Shown: positions 43,248-61,993 of the stretch, piece by piece | How the letters are laid out: each line of letters opens with the position of its first letter | Numbering within the stretch: the first letter of the stretch is position 1 | Made by a program: the position numbers and the translations under genes | DNA from: Cerioporus squamosus | Taxonomy: Eukaryota > Basidiomycota > Agaricomycetes > Polyporales > Polyporaceae | Direction: 5' to 3' | Length of the DNA stretch: 64,000 nucleotides | NCBI GenBank assembly: GCA_022592435.1 | Contig: JABYQS010000017.1 | Span: 62,001 to 126,000 of the forward strand | The notes under the pieces: generated by a model | What the model was told of the DNA's origin: nothing | What the model saw: the letters and a program-made list of their open reading frames with translations, nothing else | The model's database searches: none

Positions 43248-46200
43248 GCACTCCGAGAGCTCCAGGGCGCTTGGAGATGGAGATGGAGATGCTGTGGCTC
43301 TCGTGCGCGAAAGGAAAGGGCCCGGGCACGAGGGCGGACGATAGAGCTGGGCGGTCGGAACCTGGAAGAAGCACTCGAAAGAAGCAAACTGCGCTCCCCC
43401 TGTACTCCGTATGTCGAAATCTGCTTGCCACTACAGTCGCCACTAGTAGTGTGTCTGGTGTGCGCGGTCGCTCGCCTGCTCGCACAAGTTCAACTTCGTC
43501 CGATGCAGCAGCCGTCCCTCTGCGTCATGCCACCTCTCGCAGGTCTGCTGGGCTAGCTTGCGTGCCGCCGGGTAAACGTCACAAGCTCCAAGACGCGAGC
43601 CCTCAGGAAAGAGTCGGGACGCAGAGACCAGACGGCTTTCGAGTCCCTGGTAAGGCTTGGCGCCACCTGAAGCATCAATCGCTCGGAGGCCGGTCCTGTG
43701 TGCGCAGGCACGACAATTCTTGACTCCAACGCCTCCACCGCCAATACGTTCGAATTGTGATTTGCATGTACGATCCACAGTATCACCTTGGGGCTCGCAG
43801 TCGCGTCGTGCACGATCACGTCTTCGGAACCCGGCCCCGAGATCCTGCGCGAGGAAGACAGATCCTACCCGTGAAACGACGAAAGGCGCGATTCCCGATG
43901 CAGCCGACGTCGCCCCGATCGCGCTAACGTTCGCCTGCGGAGAAGCGGCGGCCTCGACCGTGCTCGGTGGCGCCACGACGAACGGAATCTGATCCACGCT
44001 GGGCGGGAGGGCGGGCTGGCGGGCCGTGTGAGCTTGTGAGCCATGAACGACGAACGTCCGACGTCGCCGCGCAAGAACGGTTTTTGTGAGCTGCTGTTCC
44101 GGCGGGACCCCACTTTTGCCTGCTCCATGTGCGTTCCGTAATACTGAACTACATACTTACAGATGCCCGGAAAGGCAGGGCGGTGCGAGGGGAGGGGCGC
44201 AGGCGTATATTGCACGGAACGAGTCGTCCGAAAGCCGATGCGATGTCCTTTCTGGCGAGTTTGTGAGTTGTCGGCAGGGTGCCATCATGCGCGCGGGAGA
44301 CTCCAGGTCGAGGCTCGCCACACTGCCGAGGATGGAGAGGGTCATGGAGGAGCTCGGGAGAGCGATGTTGCGCGGGCGTGCGGTCCGAGGCCTATGTCTC
44401 GTGTCGTGTGTCGTATGTCGTATGTCCTCTGACATGTTGTGTCTGGAATGGAGAGCAGTCTACGCGTACGAGTAGTTTGAGTAACGAATCGAGCGCGCCC
44501 ACCGAGCAAACTCACAATAGAGCAGAGTACCACGATAGAATTGGTGCATTCCTGTGCACATGCACGGCGGCAGCATGAGACATGTCATGAACATGTAGAT
44601 TTTTCCTATGTAGCCGTGTCGCGTCGGCCTGCGTCGGCACCGAGATCCAGCAGCTCTCGAAGAGCTGGACTTCCGTCTTAAGACATACAGGAAACGTCGG
44701 CTCAGCGGGGCGGGCATCCGCCCCGGTGTCCATACCTCTGCATTTTTCAAACGGTACAGCCAATCTGCGCCCTATGGACCGCACCAATCAAGCGTGGCGA
44801 CGGGTGAGCATCTCAACCGAGTCGCCAGAAAACAATCAAACCCGACCATACGACCATACAGGCGCCCCCGATCCAGCAGAACACGAGGCGGGGCACACCG
44901 GGACCTACCAGCGACCCAGGTCCGATTACTAGCAGGCGGACATGGTGTCATGCGCTGCGTCCTGGTCAAGATATGTAGTCCCAGTTCGAGGCACGCCTGG
45001 TGACCGGTGACCAGTGATGTCGAGTGTGGCGGCTGCAATCGTGCAGCTCGTGTTCTGTGCTGCACGGACGGCGGGGCAGCTGACGAGAGGACGGTTGGTC
45101 AGCCTCCCGCGAGAGGGCCCCGCCAAGGACATCGGTGTCGTACTTGAACTTACTCGCGTTCTTGAACATGCGCTCCAAGGTTCGAGGGGACGCAGTCAAA
45201 GCGCGACAAGCATCATCCAACCGCCAATGGGTCTGCAGCAAACTCTCTGTCTCGAAATGTCCTACGGGGATCGAGTCAGAACAGACTGCTCCGGGATGAA
45301 TTCGATGCAAACTTTCCATACCGGTCGTCTCCGATAGTGCCCTGAGCGAATACAAGCCGGGAACCTGCGAGGTTCAAGGGAGAACTCGAAGGCTGGTCAC
45401 CGTGTTAACTCAGTCTGGAAGGGACGCATCTGAACTTTCGGGCATTCGCGGTACTCATCCCTCGGGAGCTGTACAGGCTCGCCGTTCCATACCCTCGATA
45501 CAAACGGCAGTCGCGTTCCAGCCCCGCCGCAGGTAGCTTCCACACACAAGGCCTCGCACGGGCACCTGTACGAGAACTGGTCAACGCTCGTCTGGAGAGC
45601 CGCCCCTTCCGCACGCATTCACGTCTTATCTGTGCATCCGGTCGGAAGCTCCCAACGGTGGAGCAGACTGGGAAGCCCCATTCATACGGTCGCGCCGCTG
45701 TGGCTTCTGTTCCTGTGTTTTGAGAAGTCCTGAACATAGAACGATGATTGGACGGACTCACGAAGAGCTGGTAAGACTCGCGGCTTCCTAGATCTCGGCC
45801 GTAGAGTCGCAACAGGATATGCATGCCACCTCCTTTGTCGCGGACGCGGCGGTCCAGACACACCTCCGAGGGTGCAAGGATCAAAGGAAGGGCGAGACCT
45901 GACGCTGACAGCGGCAGCGTCTTGAGCCCGTCGTCCGCCTTCCAGTAGAACGGACGAAATGAATCGCGCGCCCAGGCTACTCAAACTACAGGGCTCTTAC
46001 GCTACCGCTTGTGCAGCGAGGCCGCAGGCAGAGGCAGTCCCACTTTCACGTGCAGCCGACGGCGAGGCGGTCATGTGTCGCAGGTCGGATGTTCTGCAGG
46101 AAAGACAGGACCCTGGACGAGGTTCCAGGTTCGCCCGCACCGTCGCTCTTCTCGTTCAATCAGGCTCAATCGTGGTCATGGCAGTGTGGGCGGGGGCTTC

Positions 46201-48108
46201 TGCGCTCTGGGTGCAGTGCGCAGAAGGATCAGAGCGAGCCGTCTTCGCGGTTGTCTAGACTCCAGGCCGTGCTGGCGTTATGAACTGCACCCTGAAAAGG
46301 CGGCGTCAGGTGGGGGAGCAAGGCACTCGCAGAACACCTGGGTAAGGAAGAGCGCACCGACGAGGAGGTACTGCGAGCGCGAGAGCTTGCCGGAGATACA
46401 GCATGTTGACGCAAAGGATCTCGCGGCCGTAGGCAGGGCAAAGTCTCTTTTTTCCTGTCTCTCTCGAATCTCGACTTGGCGGGGATCGACGCAATAACCT
46501 GTCTGTCCCCGCTCTGCTGGGTTTTCGCCCGATCGTGCGCGTATCCTCGACAATCGTCCAAAAGGGCCCAAAGCCTACAAGTGCGCAGCCGAATGGAGGA
46601 TCATGGGGTCCCCGTCTGTGTTGGGCGATCGGCCATGGTGCACATCTTCGCTCGGTAGCAGTTGCAGGCAGCTCTGTGGCAAAAGCACCAAAGAGGCAGA
46701 GATCGTACGCCCGTCCCCATCGGCAGGCTGTCAGACAGCACTTCGCCGCTGGCCACACTGATGGTCGCCTTCCTCGGAACTCCAGAAACCTTGTAGGCAC
46801 GCCTGCTCGCGTTCCCATCGGCGAGAAGTCGGGTGCGAGTGCAGGATCGCAGGAAGCCGAGGCTAGAGATGAGAACAGCGGGGACGCGCGTGTGCCTGCG
46901 CCTCGCCGTTGCTGCAACGAGGCGTGCGTCATGATCTTCAGGAGGACACATGAGGCGGCCTGAGGTCTCTCGCTGGCTCCCAACTTCGCACCCGCACGCT
47001 GGAGAGTAGTGCATGTGAGCGCGCGACGCTGCCTCGGTGTGGGAACACGCACCAAGACGAGTGCTTCTCGCGGCCAGCGAGCAAGTCATGCTTGTGCGAT
47101 GTATGTAAATATTAGACTCGACGCATGCAGAGAAACGATTGAACCTGCTCACGTCCCGATCTGTCGCGATAACATTCCTGCTCCAATCCGTGTAAAACCC
47201 CGCTGCTGCAGAGGGCAGAGCACGGGACGATCAGGGAACGGCTGGTCCTATGACACGAAGTGCCTCCCAAGTTCCCTGGTGATACCGGGCTGATAGAAGC
47301 GCACTGAGCAAGTGACCTGGAAGCAGGGAATGCGCTCGACCTTTTCCATCAGGCATAGCAGCGCGTGTCGCAGCAGTTACCCTCTCGAGATGCTCAGCGT
47401 TGCCCGATATGGTGTGCGTGTGGCCAGACGGCGTATGCGCAGGTGTCGCACCCTGCGATCTTCAGGCATGCGGGATTCTAGCCTGCTCGGTCGTGGGCGA
47501 TGCAAAGCTCCCGGTGTGGCTTTACCCAATCTTGAACAACGCCGTGGGCGATGGATGATCCCCTGCTCAGGAAAGGTCAGGGCAGGACACCAACGAGGCC
47601 GGCCAGACTCGATAATCAGGCGCGGTGGTGAGAGAGGCCCGAGTGAACAGCCATTGAGTGGCGCTGGCCGTCGGTTTACTAGTCAGCTCTTCTGTTCGTT
47701 CTATCACGCACCTCTGTGGACACATCGGATGCAAACGGGCATGAGCTTGCGTCCATGCAGCCGACGGTTCATCAGTCAGAACAGAGCGCAGAAGGGTGGA
47801 GTGGGAGTGAGACCGGATGTTCTAGGTTCATAGCAGTTGAAGTACCGAGCACGCTATGCGATGTGAGTGCCGTTAGCGTATCTGATGGAGAGTCCAGACT
47901 TGGGGAGGTCGGGGCGTGCAGCATGCGCCACATTGTATGGGAACGGAGAGATGCGGGCGAATGGTACGCCGAGGGGTAGCGGTCAGAGAGAACCTGCGAG
48001 AAAGCTGCACAGATACAATCGTTGTTATAGTACACGGGCGGTCGAGAGCGGACTATGAGAAGATGTGGATACGTGCATGAGACATGGAGCGTGCAGTCAC
48101 GTCGAGTT
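43248..48108. other. Gene-poor region, 4.9 kb
   Basis: No gene I can support. One coding-like stretch on the minus strand, about 45770-45950 (FRPFYWKADDGLKTLPLS, GGGMHILLRLYGRDLGS), ends at a GTGAGT donor and could be an exon of an unrecognised gene. A 249-codon minus frame at 46306-47055 is Arg/Pro/Ala-rich and not convincing. Confidence 0.4.
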
Positions 48109-48864
48109 TCAAGTGACGGCGGCCTGTCGGAGGGAGTCGTCTCCATAGTGAGGACTATGACCACGCCATCGGACCCGTGCCACACCCAGCGCGAAGTCAC
48201 TGAGTTGCTGCTCGTGCTTGGACGACGGATAGGAGGGCATCGTGATCACGACTGCAACTCTCCCATCGTGAACTTCTATGACAGAGAGCTCGTCTTCCTC
48301 AGAATCTCTCCTTCTCGACGTCTGGAACGGAAACCTGTACGTACAAGCAAAGGAGGGGGCGATCCATGCGGCCAAGGCCCAGAACGCATGAGCGCAAGGG
48401 TGAGTAGCAATATGGCGCGCGAGAACGTACCCGAGCTTCCACTTCCTCCGGGTGGACGTTCCAGCGGAACGGGAGCTAGACCTCCCGACGGGAGTAATAG
48501 TGCTGTTACAGACACCCAACGGCTGGGATGGGAGTGGCCTTGTAGTCGTCCAAGCTCATGCGGCGGAGGAAAGGGGGATACTTACGTTCAATCGCTCCCA
48601 TGCACAGTCCGACAACCGAGCACCGAGCACGACCTCCCGCACCCATATATCCCACAGCTGCGGCACGACACTATACGAGCTGGATCTTGTACCCTGCGAC
48701 TCCGCTATGTCAAAATAGCCAAAGCGTCGATGGATGGAGAGCCGTGTCCTTGGCCATATGATGCCGCCAATTATCGACAGCGCGAAGATGCCCAGGAAGC
48801 CGACCAGGAAGCCAAAGATGAGCGTGGACTCGTTGCTGCTGCCGCTGCCGTCGCCACTTGCCAT
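48109..48864 (-). CDS. Small single-pass membrane protein of unknown function
   Basis: Three minus-strand exons, 48864-48586, 48522-48431 and 48334-48109 (introns of 63 and 96 nt), sum to 199 codons (198 residues). After a short Gly/Ser-rich luminal N-terminus (MASGDGSGSSNEST) there is one hydrophobic helix (LIFGFLVGFLGIFALSIIGG), then a basic cytosolic side (WPRTRLSIHRRFG), PQLWDIWVRE, a Thr/Arg-rich linker and a conserved-looking end (GRVAVVITMPS, LGVARVRW). I recall this layout from uncharacterised Agaricomycete proteins; no function is known to me. The acceptor at 48523 was chosen because it keeps frame into PLGVCNS. The final dozen residues depend on there being no further intron. Confidence 0.7.
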
Positions 48865-49136
48865 TCGTGAGCGTGGTCGTCGTGGTCAATGGAGAAGAAG
48901 GACCTCCCCTGTCGTCGAAGTCCGCCGCGCCGCGCAGCACCGAAAGCAGCGAGGGCGCCAAGCGTCGCTCGCGCAACTGGGCGCACCTCCTGAGAGCGAC
49001 GGGAGTCTCCAAATAGCTCTCGGCCTCCCACCAAGTCTCTCAACAAAACACACGCAGTCCGATCAAGACGTATACATTGTCCACCAGTCTATGCAACATC
49101 TACGACACTACGTAATACCCAGGCTGGGGCGGTCGT

Positions 49137-55604
<6,468 letters not shown>

Positions 55605-56359
55605 GGCGACGTGGACCGCGACTAGGTGGTGGTGCGAAGACAAGGACGCCGTGCCCTAGTCAGGCCGGACGAAAGACGAAAACCTGCGTCCGATGAGAGT
55701 CGGAGCCGCTGTCGAGAGTCACTGTCAGGGTACAAGCAGACGTCGGATGTCGAAACTCCGATGACAGAAATACCTCGCGCGCGTTAGCCGGTATCTCCGG
55801 CACGGACTAACAGTCAGTATAAACAGATAAGATAAGCAACTACCAGAGTCAGACAGTCAATTACCTCGGACGATCTTTGAGACTGTTGTCGTACAGGTAT
55901 GTTACTATGTACACAAACCTTGAACAGTTTTGTACTCGTGAAAAGCAAGGACCACGCACCGACGCAGTTGCCACGGGCTCTGCCAACATCGACTCTCGAG
56001 CGGCAGGAGACGCCCGCGCGCGGCTCCGTTAATGACTCTTGGTCTCCATCTCCATATGATGACAGAGTTGAGTTGTCGCTGCATGTTCATAGCTTCCGAG
56101 ATGCGATGAGTAGAATTGCGGAGAAGGAATGCACACACCTGCGAGGGGCAAAGGGGGACGCGTCAAAACGCGTCGGGTCACATGTGACGGGGCGCGTCGA
56201 CGACGCGATCGGCCCTGATCGCCATTAGCAAGGCAGGGAAAGCATGACATAGCAAGGGACTGGATGATAGTACACAAACCGCAACGAGTTCGGAAAGAGC
56301 AAACTACACTGCACGCGATTACCAGGACAAATCTGAGTAATCAAGGTTAGCAAAGGAGG
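55605..56359. other. Intergenic, 5' flank of the ABC transporter
   Basis: No gene seen. No clear TATA element is found within 150 nt of the transporter ATG. Confidence 0.45.
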
Positions 56360-57005
56360 TAGCGGCAAGAGTATTCACGATGCGACGCACCGATCTCCTG
56401 CTTCACTTTCCGTGTTTCCTCCATCAAGCCCATAATACGCTTGTCGAGCATTTCGACGTACGACTTTAACGATGTCCGCAGTCTGCTGCTCCGCGCCTTC
56501 TCCAGCCTGTGGAAGGGCGAGCTTGTCGAGTTCGTTCAGGAGCTGACTGACAGTCGACACTCGTGCAGGATTAGATTTGTCGACCGTCCGGGGATCTATA
56601 TGCACGCAGACGCGCCCAATATTCAGGTGAACAAAGAACGGCGCCTTCAACAAATGATCCCGGTGCTTCGAGACGAGCCGCGGATGTGTGTACTGTAGGA
56701 CGATATCCTCCCTGGCCTTGTTTCGGATTGCCTAAGAGTGACCGTCGCACTTCAGTGGTGTTTTCCGGACGACATGAGGCAGCAAGACGCACCGATCCCT
56801 TCTCTTTCTTCCCTTTCGATCCCGCCCCCGACGTCCTACCACCAGCCTTCTGAAGACAGGTCCGGTCTTCTTCCCACTTGTCCTGCAGGCTCTTGACGAT
56901 GTCATTGTCCGGGATGAGATGAAGAAGTGCTCGCCAACCCTCTTCTGACGCGAAGCAATTCTGGTCTTCTAGAATGAGGTCGTGAAACGCGGGTTGCAGC
57001 ATCAT
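56360..57005 (-). pseudogene. PRI1: 3' fragment of the DNA primase small subunit gene (PRI1), decayed
   Basis: Minus-strand parts 57005-56793 and 56731 onward, with a 61-nt intron in between, read as the C-terminal third of the eukaryotic primase catalytic subunit. Recognisable parts: LEDQNCFASEEGWRALL, HLIPDNDIVKSLQDKW, VSKHRDHLLKAPFFVH, GRVCVHIDPRTVDK and VSTVSQLLNELDKL. The N-terminal two thirds, including the catalytic DxD region, are absent upstream. Near 56471-56476 the frame shifts by one base: the expected tail (SLKSYVEMLDKRIMGLMEE) lies in the neighbouring frame, while the open frame ends in unrelated residues. It is a 5'-truncated, frameshifted relic. A functional copy must exist elsewhere, because primase is essential. 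Confidence 0.82.
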
Positions 57006-58652
57006 GTATACGTCGCTGAGACCTCATATATGCGCGCATAGTCAGCGAGGCAAGCTGAAAAGTATGCAATAGAGGGTGGCAGGAGCTCGCCAAGTTGGGG
57101 GCTGAAGGCGGCAGGACAGACGGTCTTCTTGTCCTGTGGCTAAAAACAAACTCAGCAGCTCTGCTTTCCTCGCCCACTTTCCAATTTGCCCGTCTATCCT
57201 CTTGTACTGCCCAATGTGTGAGACTCATTGCAACTGTAGACCGGACTAATCACAAAACGCGTAGAATCAGCGTACACACTTGTTCTTAAGTTCATCCGCA
57301 TTGGCAATAGAGTTGTAGCGCAGGTATACAGTACATCTCTTTGCAGCTCTTGGCAGCGTTTCTGCAAACGCTCGGTGGGTGAAGAGCTTAGCTGGTGCAT
57401 GTTCGTGATTGAGCCAGGCAAGAGAAGACAGAAGAACGCAAGCATAAGGTCAAGCGTCGTTCGTTCAGCGTCGGAAACGGCCACAGCGAGAGGTTGCGGA
57501 GGAGATGATGGTCGGGAGCAAGCGTGGCGGGCGCGAGGCATGCCGCGGCATGAACGCGTAGTGTCACAAGTGACGCGTCGCGTTTCAGCGCTTACTGCCG
57601 CCGTCACGGGCATCCGCCCGACTTCCTACTTCTTCCTCCCCCTCCTCCTCTCAGTCCCACCAACTCTTCTGCTGCATCTCTCCAGATATCCAATCTTACT
57701 ACTGCACGAAGCTTGTCGACTCCGGCTTGGCAGGTTCGTTCTAACTTCTGCGGAGGATAGCGGCACTCCTTCTGCACCCGTGCGGTACGTACGACGTGGA
57801 ACTATCCACATGCTGCGCAACTGAAGAGCATTCCGGCGTACCTTGGACCAAGGTCAGATGAAGCCTGGATGAATCCTAAGGTCGCCGGCATCGTCCAAAG
57901 CCCGCGGCGGCGGGAGTTGCTCCAAGTTGCTGCGTGTAACGTACATATCAACTGGTCCAAGTCAATGATGCTGATCCTGGGCTTGGCATCTCCCGGTACT
58001 TATCTTCTGGCAAGCACATCGGACTCGGACGGCGATGCTCGTTGGCCGCTGCAGCCCTATAGCCCACCGATTGTGTCAGTCACAGTCTCGATTTCAAGTT
58101 CTTCAATAGCTTGTCATCACAAATTGAAACTCGTCCTGTACATATGCAAATCGACGAAGGCTTGGCGTTCTGCTCGCTGGCAGCTGCCATGTGCTCGAGG
58201 TCTGATGCAGTATGAGACCGCCGGCTCAATTTGAGCGTTGTTGTGCAAGTCCGAGATTACCGCGCGCTGGCCTACCCCGGGCCACCCGATGGCGTTCGCA
58301 CCTTCCATCATGACGACCGACTGCTTTGCGCGTCGTGCAGGTCGTGTTACCCCCGCAAATCCCCTCCAAGACCGACGACGAGCGGCTTGAGATGGCGCAG
58401 CAAAGTCTATGCTGCCGTAATAATCGCTTGCGGCGTGCACATGCCCGCCGAGAAAACAAGGGGCGGACCGGCTGAGGTCAGTAGACTGCAGCTATCGCCA
58501 TCACGGAGTCGGTCGGTCGGTCGTTTTGCCCAAGCCGTCCGGGGGGTATATAACTAATCACTCTGATGGCCTCGTGAACGCATTGCTTCCCGCTCACGAC
58601 CCTTCCCTCAGCACCAGTCGACTGCTCCGTGCTCGCTGAACAGGTCGTCAGT
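57006..58652. other. Intergenic, 1.6 kb
   Basis: No gene seen. The missing 5' part of the primase fragment is not here. The right end holds the peptidase promoter and a GGTCGGTCGGTCG repeat near 58510. Confidence 0.5.
58547..58554 (+). promoter_or_regulatory. TATA box of the S41-like peptidase
   Basis: TATATAAC, about 100 nt before the ATG at 58653. Confidence 0.5.
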
Positions 58653-61381
58653 ATGGTTGCAGGTGGTTTCTTGTCACTCCTTTCTACGGTGTTTGCAGCC
58701 GTGCAATTCGCGCACGCGGATACGAACGCGCTTGCAGCTCGCGCCTCGGATCCCTGCGCGGTCATTGGAAACCAGACTTGGAGCAGCCCTGCGGATGTGC
58801 GCGCATGCTTCACTTCTTTCCCTGTGGACGCCGAAGAGAAGGCCAGGGTGAGTGGTTGATATCTCATCTGACATGCATATGTCTTACCTTCTGACGGGTG
58901 TTTGACCGCAGATCATTGAGGTCGTGAACAAGACCCTCGCGTTCCACACTTCTGTCAACTACGAGAAGCTCGCACCCGCGCCCTTCACGCTTGACGTGCA
59001 TGAGGATTTTCTCGCGGACCTCGCGCGCATTAGTTCGCAGAGCTACAACTCCGACTTCGACCTGCACATCGACCTCTCGCGTACACTCAAGCGTCTGAAC
59101 GACGGTCACTGCGTTTACATTAACTACTGCTACGATTGTGAGTACTATCCCATCCTCCATTCTACCACTTGTCGCGGGATGCCAACTTTCATCTGCAGCG
59201 CTCTTTGTATCATACCTTCCCACTCCTTTGGTACTTCTCACCGATAAGCTCGGCATCCAGACGGTGCACATCGCTCCTGAGGCGTTCACTGTTGCGTCTG
59301 CTGAGTTCGGAGACGAAGTTGAGACATGGCAGAACGCGCTCCCCAGCTCGCTCAAAGGTCAACTTGCTTCGGTACGTGAACCGTATCTGTTCTACCAATC
59401 GGACATTGACGAAGAATCGCACATTGGTAGCTCTCTGGAGCAAAAGTGCTCGCGATCAACGGTCTGGACCCCTGGCTGGCTGTCGACGCCAATGCCAAGA
59501 TTAGCGGTAGCTTCCAGGGTCTTGCCCAGCGCGAGAACGGGTGAGCGGTGCCTCTGTCTACGTCTACACGTCGCTGAAGCACGGCCCCAGTTTCTTCTCG
59601 AGCTACAACGCTGGTGCGAGTGGCTGGACCTACAGTCTGGGCCAGTTCGCACAGCAGTCTCTTCCGCTCACCGATTCGGTCAAGCTCACCATCCAGCGCG
59701 TGAACAGCACGAAGATCGAGACTGTCACGGTACGCACGCGCTTTGCACCTCTCGTACACGACGCTGACAACCGCGTCCACAGCTTCCCTATCGCTCTCGG
59801 TTCGGCACGAGCGGCGTCAAGTTCGCCAACTCGGAAGAGTTCCGCCTTAACAACTGCAAGGCAGGCCCCTCGACGAACGGCATCAACTACTATGACGAAA
59901 GCACGACGAAGCGCAGTACACTCCCTGAGAACCCCGCGAACAAGTTCCGTCAAGCCCCCATGCCGAGTCCTTCAGAGGAGCGCAAGCACCTCTTGAACGT
60001 CATGCTGGACCTTCAGCCCCAGACGGACGTCGTGCTGCCGCCCGCGTTGACTCCGAGCAACCCGCTCCCGGGAAGTTCGTCGGTCGTCCAGTTCCACCTG
60101 CTCAGCGACAAGAAGACGGGTGTACTCGCTCTGGGTAGCTTCTCGGGAGATACCTTCGAGAACCTTTTGGAGAACCTCCTGACAGGTCTGCAGAACCTGA
60201 AGGAGCAGGGTGCATCCCAGCTCATCGTCGATATCGTACGTGCACAGTCGATGGCGACTTGATGATATGGAACTAATTGTTTGCTCAGTCAAATAACGGT
60301 GGCGGATACATTTGTGTTGCCCACGTGAGTTCCTCCTTTATATCCCGGGGTGCATCAGCTAACAATCCCGTTAACAGTGGCTTCACCGCATCGTCTGTGC
60401 TCCTCCCATCAGTTTTCTGCTACTATCGCTAACATATCCTCTAGATCGTTGGACCCAAGGACACCAGCCAGCCGCAGGCTGGCCTCGACACGGAGACGCG
60501 TGCGGGGCCCCTCGCCCAACTCGTCGCCAAGGCAGCTGTCTCCGGCAAGGATCCTAACGGCTACCTCCTCTACAACTCCGTCAGTTGGTCGTTCGCGAAC
60601 AACACCAACATGCCCGCAGGGTACGACTGGCTCGCCGAGCCGGTCAAGAAGACCATCAACGGCCGGCAGGATGCGTTCAGCCAGCGCCTTGGCCAGGAGT
60701 GCCAGCCGTTCGAATTCGATCCCCCTGCGGAGGCGTTGTTCGACCCGAAGAATGTCGTCGTGCTTGGCAATGGCCGCTGTGCCAGTTCGTGCTCCCTCTT
60801 CAGCGTAAGCACTCCCTGTCTTCTATGCATGCCGGGTGCTGAACGTAGCTTGGGGCTGCAGATCACCATGGCGAAGGAGGAGGGCGCGAAGACTGTTGTC
60901 TATGGCGGGAGGAACAGTGTCTCGCAGCAGTACTGCGGTACTGTCGGCGGACAGTCTACGGACTACTCCACCATCGACTCGGAGATCGTGACTACTGGTC
61001 TGAAGGACCACCCTCTCGCACCTCCGGACTTGTGAGTACACATGTCCTTGCCTCTCGACAAGGGTGGTGGTACTGAAACTGTGCCTGCGCAGCACGACGA
61101 ACAGCGTCCAAGGTATCACTTGGCGTCTTGCCTTTGGAGTCGACAAGCCCAATGAGCCTGAGGGTACGTCGATCATACTAGGTCGTCTGTACGCGTGCTG
61201 ACCTTGACCTTCTCCGCTCTACTCAGAATGGCAGAACCACCCGGCCGATGTCAACCTTCACCTCACCGCGGACATGTGGGTGACAAACTTCCGCTGTCTC
61301 TGTGAGATCGTACTAATCGTCTTCTGCAGTGTCAACAAGCCGGTCGCAATCTGGGAGCAGGTTGCGAAGCAGGTGTTGTAA
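58653..61381 (+). CDS. Secreted S41-family (tail-specific/CPAF-like) peptidase
   Basis: Thirteen exons: 58653-58847, 58912-59137, 59199-59371, 59431-59540, 59591-59729, 59783-60235, 60289-60324, 60378-60392, 60445-60804, 60862-61031, 61093-61163, 61227-61275, 61330-61381. The sum is exactly 683 codons (682 residues). A signal peptide opens the protein (FLSLLSTVFAAVQFAHA), followed by Cys-containing N-terminal segments (DPCAVIGNQTW, DGHCVYINYC). The S41 core contains LLSDKKTGVLALGSFSG, QLIVDISNNGGGYICVA and the nucleophile motif NGRCASSCSLFS, then VVYGGR. This group is widespread in Agaricomycetes as secreted serine peptidases. Exon 8 is only 15 nt (WLHRI). Exon 4 ends just before an in-frame TGA, so the 50-nt intron after it is required. 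Peptide specificity is unknown. Confidence 0.9.
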
Positions 61382-61993
61382 AGACCACTCAGGTTTCGTA
61401 CAGTAGGACGAAGTTGGACGATATATATTGCGTATCTGTAGGATCCACTAGGAACAATACTATCCTTGCTATTGGGCTGTGACATGCGCGGAGGAGGGGG
61501 GAAGCTCTTGGGAAGCTCCGAGGGAAATCTAGATAGGCAACTAGAGGTGCCACAAGCCCGACCGGTTCCTTCGCGGCACGGTGGCTGCTCGTTAGCCACT
61601 GTCGCATCCTCTGGTGTTCCAGCAGCATGCTGAATTGATGAATAGTAGTGAGCTTCGAACTCCAGTGAGATGATTCGCTGCAAAGTTCAGACACTCAGTA
61701 GTATTCCCGGGCCATCACGATTCACTGTCAGTTGGGCGGAGGTCGGCATCTCGGCCATAGCCGGCATAATTCGCACAGTCACAAAGCGCTTACTCCTTCT
61801 GCTCGCCCCGACTTGCTCCCCACCACCTCGTCAGCCTCGGGTCAGCCTCTTCCTTCGCTTTCGCCAGCGTGGCTTTGTACGACTTGGTCTTTGCCTTGTT
61901 CTCCCCAGCTAGTGGCCACAGATCGATTGTGGCAAAGCACTTCTCGACCCACCGCCCCCTCTGCCGCACCCAGTCCGAGACTCGCCTCTCTTC
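61382..61993. other. Intergenic
   Basis: The region holds the 3' UTR of the peptidase and the 5' flank of the RRM-like gene; no gene seen. Confidence 0.5.

Noticed and set aside
46306..47055. 249-codon minus-strand open frame
   Set aside because: Composition is Arg/Ala/Pro/Cys-heavy with no conserved motif; typical of chance frames in GC-rich DNA.
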